Notes under the pieces: generated by a model
Seen by the model: only the letters and a program-made list of their open reading frames with translations
Databases searched by the model: none
Told to the model about the DNA's origin: nothing
Translations under genes and position numbers: made by a program
From: Lonepinella koalarum
GTDB taxonomy: Bacteria > Pseudomonadota > Gammaproteobacteria > Enterobacterales > Pasteurellaceae
Assembly (NCBI RefSeq): GCF_042926695.1
Contig: NZ_CP170642.1
Span: 1,984,001-2,048,000 of the forward strand
Reading direction: 5' to 3'
Length of the DNA: 64,000 bases
Part shown: positions 35,195 through 45,153 of the stretch, piece after piece
Numbering within the stretch: the first letter of the stretch is position 1
How the letters are laid out: every line of letters starts with the position of its first letter

Positions 35195-38100
35195 TTACTC
35201 ATCATCCACCCTATTCAACATTTCTGTCAAACTAGCGGTTGGATCATCAGCGACCATATTGTTAAATTCCGCTTCAATTTCCGCTTCATCAGCGGCAGAG
35301 AATTTAACCACAGGTTCTTCAACTTTAAATCCAGCATTACGGTTTTTCACACGATTTTGGTGATAAGCAAAACCCGTACCGGCTGGGATTAAGCGACCAA
35401 CGATGACATTCTCTTTTAAACCACGCAATTCATCACGTTTACCGGCCACGGCAGCTTCCGTCAACACACGTGTAGTTTCTTGGAACGATGCCGCAGAGAT
35501 GAAAGATTCAGTCGCAAGTGATGCTTTGGTAATACCGAGTAATTCACGTTGGTATTCTACCAATGGTTTGCCCTCGGCTTCCCGTTTGCGGTTGACGATT
35601 TTAATGCGTGCCACTTCCACTTGCTCACCCTCTAAGAATTCAGAGTCATAAGCGTTGGTAATAATGGCTTTGCGCAACATTTGACGAACAATCACTTCGA
35701 TGTGCTTGTCGTTGATTTTTACCCCTTGTAAGCGGTAAACTTCTTGCACTTCGTTGACGATATATTCCGTCACGGCGTGAACACCACGTAAACGTAAGAT
35801 ATCATGTGGGGTTTCTGCCCCGTCTGAAATTAAGTCGCCACGTTCCACCATTTCGCCTTCAAATACGTTGAGTTGACGCCATTTTGGAATCATTTCTTCG
35901 TACGCATCGGAGCCGTCTGTTGGGGTAATCAATAGGCGGCGTTTGCCTTTGGTTTCTTTCCCGAAGGACACGATACCTGAAATTTCTGCCAAAATCGCTG
36001 GCTCTTTCGGTTTGCGTGCTTCAAATAAGTCTGCCACGCGTGGAAGACCCCCAGTAATATCTTTGGTTCCGACGGATTCTTGTGGAATACGCGCTAACGG
36101 ATCACCAATATTGATTTCTGCACCGTCTTCAAGGTTCACAATCGCTTTACCTGGTAAGAAGTATTGTGCAGCCACATCCGTACCTGGGATTAAAATATCG
36201 TTACCTTTGGCATCCACTAATTTAATCGCTGGACGTAAGTCTTTACCGGCTGTTGCACGTTCACCCACATCTTGCACTAAGATAGAAGATAAACCTGTCA
36301 ATTCATCGGTTTGGCGTGTCACGGTCAAGCCGTCCACGATATCCACGAATTTCACGAAACCCGCTACTTCAGAGATAACCGGCATGGTATGCGGATCCCA
36401 GTTGGCAATGGTTTCGCCCGCTTCGACATCGCTGCCGTCTGCTTTGTTTAAAATGGTACCGTAAGGCAATTTATAATGCTCTTTGGTACGACCGAATGCG
36501 TCAATCACGGTTAATTCGGTATTACGAGAAGTTAAAACTAATTTACCCTCGTTGTTATTAACGAATTTCACGTTGGCTAAACGAATGGTACCGTTGTTTT
36601 TCACTTGCACGCTGGATTCTTTGGCTGCTGCAGATGCCGCACCACCGATATGGAACGTACGCATGGTTAACTGTGTACCCGGTTCACCGATAGATTGAGC
36701 AGCGATAACACCGACAGCTTCCCCTTGGTTAATCAAGTGACCACGTGCTAAATCACGACCATAACATTTCGCACACACACCAAAATCAGTGTTACAGGTT
36801 ACCACAGAACGTGCTTTTACCGTATCCACGGAGTTTTCATCTAATACATTACAGAGTTTTTCGTCTAATAAAGTATTACGAGCGATTAACACTTCGTCTG
36901 TACCTGGTTTTAACACATCTTCGGCAGCAACACGACCTAACACTAATTCACGCAATGGGACTTTTTCATCGCCACCTTCAATTAATGGTGCCATCACGAT
37001 ACCTTCGTGCGTGCCACAATCATCTTCGGTGATCACTAAGTCTTGTGCTACATCCACTAAACGACGAGTTAAATAACCAGAGTTTGCAGTTTTCAATGCG
37101 GTATCTGCCAAACCTTTACGCGCCCCGTGGGTGGAAATAAAGTATTGTAATACGTTCAAGCCTTCACGGAAATTTGCGGTAATTGGGGTTTCAATAATTG
37201 AACCGTCTGGACGTGCCATCAAACCACGCATACCCGCTAACTGACGAATCTGTGCGGCAGAACCACGCGCACCAGAGTCAGCCATCATAAAGATGCTGTT
37301 GAAAGACGCTTGTTTTTCAGGATTACCGTCACGGTTGATCACTTCTTCCGTGGACAAGTTTTCCATCATCACTTTGGCAACACGTTCGTTAGCCGCCGCC
37401 CAAATATCGATCACTTTATTATAACGTTCGCCGGCAGTCACTAAACCTGATTGGAATTGCTCTTGAATTTCTGCCACTTCTTCTTCAGCAGCGGAAATAA
37501 TTTCGTATTTTTTCTGTGGAATGACCATATCGTCAATACCAACAGATGAACCTGAACGTGCCGCGTAAGCAAAGCCGGTGTACATAATATGGTCAGCGAA
37601 TAGCACGCTTGGTTTCATCCCCAAACGGCGATAGCTTTCGTTGATCAATTTTGAAATCGCTTTTTTGCCTAAGGTTTGGTTAAACAAGCTAAATGGCATC
37701 CCTTTTGGTGCGATCATCCATAAAATGGCACGACCAATGGTGGTATCCACTAAGTTGGTTTGTGGTTCAAATTCACCATCCGCATTTTTAGTGTATTCGG
37801 TAATACGCACTTTAACACGAGAATGTAATTCCGCCTGTCCTGTACGGTAGGCTTTTTCCGCTTCTCTCGGGTCTTGCAACAACATACCTTCGCCTTTGCC
37901 GTTCACTTTGTCACGGGTCATGTAGTATAGACCCAATACCACGTCTTGTGATGGCACGATAATCGGATCACCACTGGCAGGGGATAAAATGTTGTTGGTG
38001 GACATCATTAAGGCACGAGCTTCTAGCTGGGCTTCTAATGTCAATGGAACGTGAACCGCCATTTGGTCGCCGTCAAAGTCCGCATTGAACGCCGCACAGA

Positions 38101-39460
38101 CTAATGGGTGTAACTGAATGGCTTTCCCTTCAATTAATAACGGTTCAAAGGCTTGAATACCCAAACGGTGCAAGGTTGGCGCACGGTTTAATAAGATTGG
38201 GTGTTCACGAATCACGTCCGCTAAAATATCCCATACGATAGCATCTTCACGCTCCACCATTTTTTTGGCAGCTTTAATGGTTGATGCGTAACCACGGCTT
38301 TCTAATTTAGCGTAAATAAATGGACGGAATAATTCCAACGCCATTTTTTTCGGTAAACCACATTGATGTAGGTGTAAGTATGGACCCACGGTGATTACAG
38401 AACGTCCTGAATAGTCAACACGTTTACCTAATAAGTTTTGACGGAAACGACCTTGTTTACCTTTGATCATATCTGCCAAAGATTTCAACGGACGGCGGTT
38501 TGAACCCGTAATCGCACGACCACGGCGACCGTTATCTAATAAGGCATCCACAGATTCTTGTAACATACGTTTTTCGTTACGCACGATAATATCTGGCGCA
38601 ATTAAATCCAATAAACGTTTTAAACGGTTGTTACGGTTGATCACACGGCGATAGAGATCGTTCAAATCAGACGTAGCAAAACGACCACCGTCTAACGGTA
38701 CTAACGGACGTAAATCAGGTGGTAACACAGGCAATACGGTCATCACCATCCATTCTGGTTTATTGCCAGACTGAATGAAAGCCTCGATTAATTTCAAGCG
38801 TTTGGTGATTTTTTTACGTTTGGTTTCCGAATTGGTTTCTTGCAATTCTTCACGTAACACTTCGCATTCATGTGGAAGATCCATATCACGCAAAATCGCT
38901 TGAATGGCTTCTGCCCCCATCTTCGCTTCAAATTCATCTTGGAAACGGTCTTCGGCTTCCAAATATTGTTCTTCGGTGAGTAATTGACCTTTTTCAAGAT
39001 CGGTCATTCCCGGCTCAATCACGATGTAGCTTTCAAAATAAAGCACACGCTCAATATCACGCAACGGCATATCTAACAACAAGCCAATACGGGACGGCAG
39101 GGATTTTAAGAACCAAATATGGGCTACTGGAGAAGCTAACTCAATATGTCCCATACGTTCACGGCGAACTTTGGTTTGTGTTACTTCTACGCCACATTTT
39201 TCACAGATCACGCCACGGTGTTTTAAGCGTTTATATTTACCACATAAACATTCGTAATCTTTCACTGGTCCGAAAATACGGGCGCAGAAAAGACCGTCAC
39301 GTTCTGGTTTGAATGTGCGGTAGTTAATGGTTTCTGGTTTTTTCACTTCACCAAATGACCAAGAACGGATCATATCAGGGGAAGCTAGACCGATTTTAAT
39401 CACATCAAAATCTTCTGCAGTTTTTGATTGTGCTTTTAAAAATTTAACTAAATCTTTCAC
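35195..39460 (-). CDS. rpoC: RNA polymerase beta' subunit
   Basis: Beta' carries half of the polymerase active site and the DNA clamp. The 1421-residue protein has the N-terminal zinc finger (Cys71, Cys73, Cys86, Cys89 in ECLCGKY...CEKCGVEV), the catalytic NADFDGDQMAVHVPL that binds the essential Mg2+, and a second zinc cluster with CNTDFGVCAKCYGRDLA. It follows rpoB after 95 bases that contain an uptake-signal hairpin. Confidence 0.99.
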   Translation of the reverse strand: MKDLVKFLKAQSKTAEDFDVIKIGLASPDMIRSWSFGEVKKPETINYRTFKPERDGLFCARIFGPVKDYECLCGKYKRLKHRGVICEKCGVEVTQTKVRRERMGHIELASPVAHIWFLKSLPSRIGLLLDMPLRDIERVLYFESYIVIEPGMTDLEKGQLLTEEQYLEAEDRFQDEFEAKMGAEAIQAILRDMDLPHECEVLREELQETNSETKRKKITKRLKLIEAFIQSGNKPEWMVMTVLPVLPPDLRPLVPLDGGRFATSDLNDLYRRVINRNNRLKRLLDLIAPDIIVRNEKRMLQESVDALLDNGRRGRAITGSNRRPLKSLADMIKGKQGRFRQNLLGKRVDYSGRSVITVGPYLHLHQCGLPKKMALELFRPFIYAKLESRGYASTIKAAKKMVEREDAIVWDILADVIREHPILLNRAPTLHRLGIQAFEPLLIEGKAIQLHPLVCAAFNADFDGDQMAVHVPLTLEAQLEARALMMSTNNILSPASGDPIIVPSQDVVLGLYYMTRDKVNGKGEGMLLQDPREAEKAYRTGQAELHSRVKVRITEYTKNADGEFEPQTNLVDTTIGRAILWMIAPKGMPFSLFNQTLGKKAISKLINESYRRLGMKPSVLFADHIMYTGFAYAARSGSSVGIDDMVIPQKKYEIISAAEEEVAEIQEQFQSGLVTAGERYNKVIDIWAAANERVAKVMMENLSTEEVINRDGNPEKQASFNSIFMMADSGARGSAAQIRQLAGMRGLMARPDGSIIETPITANFREGLNVLQYFISTHGARKGLADTALKTANSGYLTRRLVDVAQDLVITEDDCGTHEGIVMAPLIEGGDEKVPLRELVLGRVAAEDVLKPGTDEVLIARNTLLDEKLCNVLDENSVDTVKARSVVTCNTDFGVCAKCYGRDLARGHLINQGEAVGVIAAQSIGEPGTQLTMRTFHIGGAASAAAKESSVQVKNNGTIRLANVKFVNNNEGKLVLTSRNTELTVIDAFGRTKEHYKLPYGTILNKADGSDVEAGETIANWDPHTMPVISEVAGFVKFVDIVDGLTVTRQTDELTGLSSILVQDVGERATAGKDLRPAIKLVDAKGNDILIPGTDVAAQYFLPGKAIVNLEDGAEINIGDPLARIPQESVGTKDITGGLPRVADLFEARKPKEPAILAEISGIVSFGKETKGKRRLLITPTDGSDAYEEMIPKWRQLNVFEGEMVERGDLISDGAETPHDILRLRGVHAVTEYIVNEVQEVYRLQGVKINDKHIEVIVRQMLRKAIITNAYDSEFLEGEQVEVARIKIVNRKREAEGKPLVEYQRELLGITKASLATESFISAASFQETTRVLTEAAVAGKRDELRGLKENVIVGRLIPAGTGFAYHQNRVKNRNAGFKVEEPVVKFSAADEAEIEAEFNNMVADDPTASLTEMLNRVDDE

Positions 39461-39493
39461 AGATTTTGCTCCTATCGGAGTTAAACGTATTCA

Positions 39494-39532
39494 AAGTGCG
39501 GTGTAAAAAATTAGATTTTTTTAACCGCACTT
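39494..39532. repeat. Inverted uptake-signal pair between rpoB and rpoC
   Basis: Exact cores at 39494-39502 (+) and 39524-39532 (-) face each other across complementary A- and T-rich spacers, giving a long hairpin in the rpoBC mRNA. No U-run follows on the minus strand, so full termination is not expected. Confidence 0.85.
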
Positions 39533-39555
39533 TAGCGGATAATTTGCCTGTCGGC

Positions 39556-42500
39556 TTACTCTTCGTCTAAATCAATGTTAAGACCAAGCGAACGAATTTC
39601 TTTCATAATCACATTGAAAGATTCTGGTGTGCCTGGTTCCATATAATGGGTGCCACCGACGATATTTTTATACATCTTCGTACGACCGTTCACATCATCG
39701 GATTTCACCGTCAACATTTCTTGTAAGGTGTAAGCAGCACCATAGGCTTCTAATGCCCAGACCTCCATTTCACCGAAACGCTGACCACCGAATTGGGCTT
39801 TACCACCCAACGGTTGTTGTGTAACAAGACTATAAGAACCTGTTGAACGAGCGTGCATTTTGTCGTCAACTAAGTGGTTCAATTTGAGCATATACATATA
39901 GCCGACCGTAACTGGACGTTCAAATTTTTCCCCTGTACGACCATCGTATAAGGTAATTTGACCTGAAGTCGGCAAGCCACCTAATTCAAGCAAGCCCTTG
40001 ATTTCACTCTCGTGAGCACCGTCAAATACTGGTGTCGCCAATGGCATACCTTTACGCAAGTTTTCGGCTAAACGCAAGACTTCTTCATCAGTGAAGGTGC
40101 TAAGATCCACTTTTTGTGAACCACCACCTAAATCGTAGGCTTTTTGAATATAGCCACGCAATTTTTCCACTTCTTGTTTTTGTTTAAGCATTGCATTGAT
40201 TTGATCACCAATCCCTTTCGCCGCTAAACCTAAGTGAGTTTCCAAAATCTGACCGATGTTCATACGAGATGGTACGCCCAATGGGTTCAACACGATTTCC
40301 ACAGGTTGACCGTTTTCATCGTACGGCATATCTTCCACAGGGTTAATTTTTGAGATAACCCCTTTATTACCGTGACGACCCGCCATTTTATCACCTGGTT
40401 GGATATGGCGTTTCACCGCAAGATAGACTTTAACCACTTTTAACACGCCTGGGGCTAAATCATCACCTTGAATGATTTTGCCACGTTTCACTTCAAGTTT
40501 GTGTTCAAAGTCTTTGCGTAATTCTTCATATTGTTCGGCAAGTTGTTCTAATTGGTTTTGTTTCGCTTCATCGCTCAAGGTTTGTTCTAACCATTTCGTA
40601 CGATCCATTTTATCCAATTCTTTTTCGCTTACGCCACCGTCAATTAATAGGTTACGCACACGAGAGAACAAGCCTGCTTCTAAAATTTCCAACTCTTCCA
40701 CAAGGTCTTTTTTCGCTTGTTTGAGTTGCATTTCTTCGATTTCTAAGGCACGTTTGTCTTTCTCTACACCGTCACGGGTAAAGACTTGCACGTCAATAAT
40801 CGTACCTGACGTGCCATTTGGTACACGAAGTGAGCTGTCTTTTACATCAGATGCTTTTTCACCGAAAATCGCACGTAATAATTTTTCTTCTGGAGTTAAT
40901 TGAGTTTCACCTTTTGGTGTCACTTTACCCACCAGAATATCGCCGCCTTTCACTTCCGCACCGACATACACAATCCCTGATTCATCCAGTTTGCTTAACG
41001 CCGCTTCACCCACATTTGGAATATCTGCGGTGATTTCTTCCGAACCGAGTTTGGTATCACGTGCCACACAAGATAATTCTTGAATATGAATGGTGGTAAA
41101 ACGATCTTGTTGCACCACACGCTCAGACACTAACATGGAGTCTTCAAAGTTATAACCGTTCCAAGGCATAAATGCCACACGGATATTTTGACCTAACGCC
41201 AATTCACCAAGATCGGTTGATGGACCATCAGCTAAGATTTCACCACGCCCCACTGGCTCACCTAAATTCACACAAGGAATTTGGTTGATACAAGTATTTT
41301 GGTTTGAACGGGTGTATTTAATCAAGTTATAAATATCAATCCCTGCTTCACCTGGAATGGTTTCGTCTTCGTTGACTTTCACCACGATACGAGAGGCATC
41401 CACATATTGGATTGTCCCACCACGTTTAGCAACCACAGCCACACCTGAATCAAGGGCGATTGGTTTTTCCATGCCTGTACCGACTAATGGTTTATCGGAG
41501 CGTAACGTTGGGACGGCTTGGCGTTGCATGTTCGCACCCATTAAGGCACGGTTCGCATCGTCGTGTTCCAAGAATGGAATTAACGCAGCCGCCACCGACA
41601 CCACTTGTTGGGTGGAAACGTCCATATAATGAATATCTTCTGGGCGATATAACCCTGATTCACCGTGTTCACCACGAGCCGTCACAAAGGCATCAGTAAA
41701 GCGGAAGTTTTCATCAAGATTGGAGTTCGCCTGTGCGATCACATATTTACCTTCTTCAATGGCAGATAAATATTCGATTTCTTCGGTCACTTGACCATCG
41801 ACCACTTTACGATATGGGGTTTCTAAGAAACCGTAGTCGTTAGTACGAGCATACACAGAAAGGGAGTTAATCAAACCGATATTCGGGCCTTCAGGGGTTT
41901 CGATTGGACACACACGACCATAGTGGGTGGTATGTACGTCACGCACTTCAAAGCCTGCCCGTTCACGGGTTAAACCACCTGGGCCAAGAGCTGAAATACG
42001 GCGTTTATGGGTCACTTCCGATAATGGGTTGTTTTGATCCATAAATTGCGATAATTGTGATGAACCAAAGAATTCTTTCACTGCAGCAGAAATTGGTTTG
42101 GCATTGATTAAATCTTGTGGTGTGACTGCATCTAAATCGCCTAAAGATAAACGCTCACGCACGGCACGCTCAACACGTACTAAACCAATACGGAATTGGT
42201 TTTCTGCCATTTCACCTACAGAACGAATACGGCGGTTACCCAAGTGGTCAATATCGTCCACTTCGCCACGACCATTACGAATGTCAATGAGTTTTTTCAT
42301 TACATTGACAATGTCTTCTTTGCTTAATACGCCACTGCCTGCTTCTTCTTCAATGCCTAAAGAACGGTTGAATTTCATCCGACCTACTGCCGATAAATCA
42401 TAACGATCTTGTGAGAAGAACAGGTTATCAAATAAACCTTCGGCGGCTTCTTTTGTAGGTGGCTCACCTGGACGCATCATGCGATAGATTTCCACTAACG

Positions 42501-43584
42501 CACTTAAACGATCACAAGACGGATCGACACGCAAGGTTTCAGAAATATAAGGACCAAAGTCTAAGTCATTGGTAAATAAGGTTTCAATGGTGGTGTAACC
42601 TGCTTGCGCTAATTTGGCTAATAGCTCTAGCGATAGTTCCATATTAGCTGGACAAATAATCTCACCACTTTCTAAATCCACATAATCTTTGGCGACCACT
42701 TCACCGATAATATATTCGGTTGGCACTTCAACTTTATCGATATTATCTTTTTCTAAAGCGCGAATATGACGGGCAGTGATACGACGACCACGTTCGACAT
42801 AAACTTTGCCATTGGCTTCAATGTCAAAGCTGGCGGTTTCACCACGTAAACGCTCTGGCACCAAGGTCATTAATAATTTATTATCTTGAATTTCAAATTG
42901 TACTTTCTCAAAGAATAAATCCAAAATTTCTTCAGTGGTGTAGTTTAAGGCGCGTAAAATAATGGTTGCCGGTAATTTACGGCGGCGGTCAATACGTGCA
43001 AATAAGTTATCTTTCGGATCAAATTCAAAATCTAACCAAGAACCACGATAAGGGATAATTCTGGCGTTATATAATACTTTCCCAGATGAGTGGGTTTTGC
43101 CTTTGTCAGAATCAAAGAATACACCCGGACTGCGATGTAATTGTGAAACGATAACCCGTTCTGTACCGTTGATCACAAAGGTACCATTTTCAGTCATCAG
43201 CGGGATTTCACCCATATACACATCTTGTTCTTTAATGTCTTTGATGGTACCCGGTGCCGCATCTCTATCATAGCTGACTAAACGTAATTTTACACGCAAT
43301 GGTGCGGCAAAAGTGGTACCTCGAATTTGACATTCTCGCACATCAAATACTGGCTGACCTAATTGATAACTGACATATTGTAATTCTGTACTACCATTAT
43401 TACTCACGATAGGGAAAACAGAACGAAATGCCGCTTCTAAGCCTTGTTGTCCTTCAGGATCTCTTTGGATAAATTTATCGAAAGAATCTAATTGGATTGT
43501 TAATAAATAAGGTACATTTAAAACTTGCGGACGTTTGCCGAAGTCTTTACGAATACGTTTTTTCTCGGTATAGGAGTAAACCAT
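39556..43584 (-). CDS. rpoB: RNA polymerase beta subunit
   Basis: Beta forms the other half of the active-site cleft and the rifampicin pocket. Its 1342 residues equal the E. coli length. The rifampicin cluster reads FGSSQLSQFMDQNNPLSEVT then HKRRISALGPGG, with the positions equivalent to Asp516, His526 and Ser531 all wild type, so a rifampicin-sensitive enzyme is expected. Other signatures are DDIDHLGNRRIRSVGEM and GDKMAGRHGNKGVISKI. It is preceded by an attenuator-like hairpin after rplL. Confidence 0.99.
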   Translation of the reverse strand: MVYSYTEKKRIRKDFGKRPQVLNVPYLLTIQLDSFDKFIQRDPEGQQGLEAAFRSVFPIVSNNGSTELQYVSYQLGQPVFDVRECQIRGTTFAAPLRVKLRLVSYDRDAAPGTIKDIKEQDVYMGEIPLMTENGTFVINGTERVIVSQLHRSPGVFFDSDKGKTHSSGKVLYNARIIPYRGSWLDFEFDPKDNLFARIDRRRKLPATIILRALNYTTEEILDLFFEKVQFEIQDNKLLMTLVPERLRGETASFDIEANGKVYVERGRRITARHIRALEKDNIDKVEVPTEYIIGEVVAKDYVDLESGEIICPANMELSLELLAKLAQAGYTTIETLFTNDLDFGPYISETLRVDPSCDRLSALVEIYRMMRPGEPPTKEAAEGLFDNLFFSQDRYDLSAVGRMKFNRSLGIEEEAGSGVLSKEDIVNVMKKLIDIRNGRGEVDDIDHLGNRRIRSVGEMAENQFRIGLVRVERAVRERLSLGDLDAVTPQDLINAKPISAAVKEFFGSSQLSQFMDQNNPLSEVTHKRRISALGPGGLTRERAGFEVRDVHTTHYGRVCPIETPEGPNIGLINSLSVYARTNDYGFLETPYRKVVDGQVTEEIEYLSAIEEGKYVIAQANSNLDENFRFTDAFVTARGEHGESGLYRPEDIHYMDVSTQQVVSVAAALIPFLEHDDANRALMGANMQRQAVPTLRSDKPLVGTGMEKPIALDSGVAVVAKRGGTIQYVDASRIVVKVNEDETIPGEAGIDIYNLIKYTRSNQNTCINQIPCVNLGEPVGRGEILADGPSTDLGELALGQNIRVAFMPWNGYNFEDSMLVSERVVQQDRFTTIHIQELSCVARDTKLGSEEITADIPNVGEAALSKLDESGIVYVGAEVKGGDILVGKVTPKGETQLTPEEKLLRAIFGEKASDVKDSSLRVPNGTSGTIIDVQVFTRDGVEKDKRALEIEEMQLKQAKKDLVEELEILEAGLFSRVRNLLIDGGVSEKELDKMDRTKWLEQTLSDEAKQNQLEQLAEQYEELRKDFEHKLEVKRGKIIQGDDLAPGVLKVVKVYLAVKRHIQPGDKMAGRHGNKGVISKINPVEDMPYDENGQPVEIVLNPLGVPSRMNIGQILETHLGLAAKGIGDQINAMLKQKQEVEKLRGYIQKAYDLGGGSQKVDLSTFTDEEVLRLAENLRKGMPLATPVFDGAHESEIKGLLELGGLPTSGQITLYDGRTGEKFERPVTVGYMYMLKLNHLVDDKMHARSTGSYSLVTQQPLGGKAQFGGQRFGEMEVWALEAYGAAYTLQEMLTVKSDDVNGRTKMYKNIVGGTHYMEPGTPESFNVIMKEIRSLGLNIDLDEE

Positions 43585-43888
43585 TGGGGTTCCTCTGTAA
43601 TTTTTTAGTGTGACCGAATTGCAACAGTTTAAAAGTGCGGTGAAAAAAATAAAAATTTTTGCCGACCTGTTACAATGATTTGAATCCGTTTGTTAGATAC
43701 CGCACTCTGAACCTTACTTCTGATGAGCGGATTGTCATTAAGCTAACAGATTGATTTAACTTAATTTATCGACAATAAAACGGTGGTTTTATTTATGCTA
43801 CCTTGATAGCACAAAATGGCTGACGGTATTCCGTCAGCCACTTTCCCAGAAAATCTGGTTTCCGAAGTGGAAAAAGTGTCAATCAAAA
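43585..43888 (-). promoter_or_regulatory. rplL-rpoB intergenic region with an attenuator-like hairpin
   Basis: This 304-base gap holds no gene. A perfect 10-bp stem TGGCTGACGG/CCGTCAGCCA (43817-43840) is followed leftward by TTTTGT, a partial terminator in the place where E. coli has its rplL-rpoB attenuator. Next to it, on the rplL side, CCACTT and AAGTGG (about 43838-43873) enclose an inner CCAGA/TCTGG pair, possibly an RNase III target as in E. coli. A single uptake signal lies at 43633-43641. Confidence 0.65.
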
Positions 43889-44257
43889 TTATTTGATCTC
43901 TACTTTTGCACCCGCTTCTTCTAATTCTTTTTTCAATGCTTCTGCTTCTGCTTTAGCAATGCCTTCTTTTAAGTTAGCTGGTGCAGATTCAACTAAGTCT
44001 TTCGCTTCTTTTAAGCCTAAACCTGTTGCACCACGTACTGCTTTGATCACAGCAACTTTGTTTGCACCCACTTCTGCTAATACTACATCGAATTCAGTTT
44101 TTTCTTCAACTGCTGCCGCTGCACCTGCTGCTGGAGCTGCTGCCGCTACTGCTGCTGAAACGCCGAATTTTTCTTCCATCGCTGCGATTAATTCAACGAT
44201 TTCTGATACTGATTTTGAAGCAATCGCTTCGATTAGTTGTTCGTTAGTTAATGACAT
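43889..44257 (-). CDS. rplL: 50S ribosomal protein L7/L12
   Basis: L7/L12 forms the flexible stalk that recruits translation GTPases and is present as multiple dimers on L10. The 122-residue protein has the N-terminal dimerisation helix MSLTNEQLIEAIASKSVSEI, an Ala-rich hinge (about 36-52) and the C-terminal domain ending KKELEEAGAKVEIK. Start 44257 has AGGA upstream; a TTG three codons earlier is rejected. Confidence 0.98.
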   Translation of the reverse strand: MSLTNEQLIEAIASKSVSEIVELIAAMEEKFGVSAAVAAAAPAAGAAAAVEEKTEFDVVLAEVGANKVAVIKAVRGATGLGLKEAKDLVESAPANLKEGIAKAEAEALKKELEEAGAKVEIK

Positions 44258-44314
44258 AACAATCAATTCCTAAAGTAAATAAGTTGATAAACGATTTAAG
44301 AAGTGCTTTTAAAA

Positions 44315-44806
44315 TTAAGCGGCTTCTTGTAATTTGTCGCGTAATGCTGCAAAAGTGCGAACAAGTTTGCCTGCCGCAGCTTCTTTCATTGTACCCATTA
44401 AACGTGCAATCGCTTCTTCGTAAGTTGGTAATGTTGCTAAGAAATTTACATCCTGCAATTTACCTTCAAAGGCTGCACCTTTTAATTCAAACTCTTTATT
44501 TGTTTTTGCAAATTCAGTGAACAAACGTGCTGCTGCACCTGGGTGTTCATTAGAAAATGCAATCAGAGTTGGACCAGTAAACGTATCTTTTAAGCATTCG
44601 AATTCTGTCCCCTCAACGGCACGGCGTAATAAAGTATTACGAACCACACGCATTGAAACGCCAGCTTCACGAGCTGTTTTACGTAACTCAGTCATTTTAT
44701 CAACTGTTACACCACGGCTATCCGCGATAACAGCTGATAGGGCACCTTTGGCTGCTTCATTTACTTCGGCAACAATTGCTTGTTTGTCTTGAAGATTTAA
44801 TGCCAT
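44315..44806 (-). CDS. rplJ: 50S ribosomal protein L10
   Basis: L10 anchors the L7/L12 stalk and, as the L10(L12)4 complex, represses its own mRNA in E. coli. The 163-residue sequence starts MALNLQDKQAIVAEVNEAAKGALSAVIADSRG. The upstream leader (44820-44990) has the expected regulatory sequence. Confidence 0.98.
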   Translation of the reverse strand: MALNLQDKQAIVAEVNEAAKGALSAVIADSRGVTVDKMTELRKTAREAGVSMRVVRNTLLRRAVEGTEFECLKDTFTGPTLIAFSNEHPGAAARLFTEFAKTNKEFELKGAAFEGKLQDVNFLATLPTYEEAIARLMGTMKEAAAGKLVRTFAALRDKLQEAA

Positions 44807-44819
44807 TGGCTTTTAGCTC

Positions 44820-44990
44820 CTGAATACACTCCGATTTCTCGGAATTAAACTACCTAATAAAATATTTATTAGGACGACTTCGGTGTACAGAAGCAGAAAA
44901 TTCTTTTTCTGTTCACCATCTACGTTGGATATTAAGGCGACTGATTTTATGTCACCACCTACGGTCTTGGATGGGGCTTGATTTGGCAAG
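44820..44990 (-). promoter_or_regulatory. L10 leader (autoregulatory mRNA element of rplJ-rplL)
   Basis: Reading leftward the leader contains GACCGTAGGTGGTGAC, AACGTAGATGGTGAACAG and two hairpins nearer the start (CCTAATAAATATTTTATTAGG and TCCGAGAAATCGGA). These resemble the conserved L10 leader of enterobacteria that binds L10(L12)4. The 44807-45153 gap holds this leader, an AT-rich repeat stretch (45003-45057), the rplJ promoter and the rplA terminator, but no gene. Confidence 0.75.
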
Positions 44991-45066
44991 CACCATCAAT
45001 ACTTCGCTATATTTTGCTATATATTACAATATATTTCGCAATACATTTTGCAAAATTAGGTCGGCA

Positions 45067-45095
45067 ATTATAGACGACTTTTTCCTATTGGTAAA
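45067..45095 (-). promoter_or_regulatory. rplJ promoter
   Basis: On the minus strand, -35 TTTACC (45095-45090), a 17-base spacer and a perfect -10 TATAAT (45072-45067). It predicts a start near 45060, giving a leader of about 250 bases that includes the L10 element. Confidence 0.75.
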
Positions 45096-45108
45096 GTCAT
45101 TTCTATAA

Positions 45109-45135
45109 AAAAGTGCGGTAAAAAACCGCACTTTT
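45109..45135 (-). terminator. rplA terminator made of an inverted uptake-signal pair
   Basis: AAAAGTGCGGT (45109-45119) and ACCGCACTTTT (45125-45135) with a 5-base loop, followed leftward by TTATAG. Both arms contain the exact core. Confidence 0.88.
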
Positions 45136-45153
45136 GTCAAACCGAGTCATCAA

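Noticed and set aside
35943..36464. A 173-codon plus-strand open frame inside rpoC
   Set aside because: Antisense to a highly conserved essential gene, with no ribosome site and no recognisable domain. Similar long antisense frames occur in rpoB (40472-40903) and uvrA (3762-4079).
43893..44273. A 126-codon plus-strand open frame across rplL
   Set aside because: It is the antisense of the strongly biased Ala/Glu/Lys codons of L7/L12. Its low-complexity product and lack of a ribosome site mark it as a shadow.
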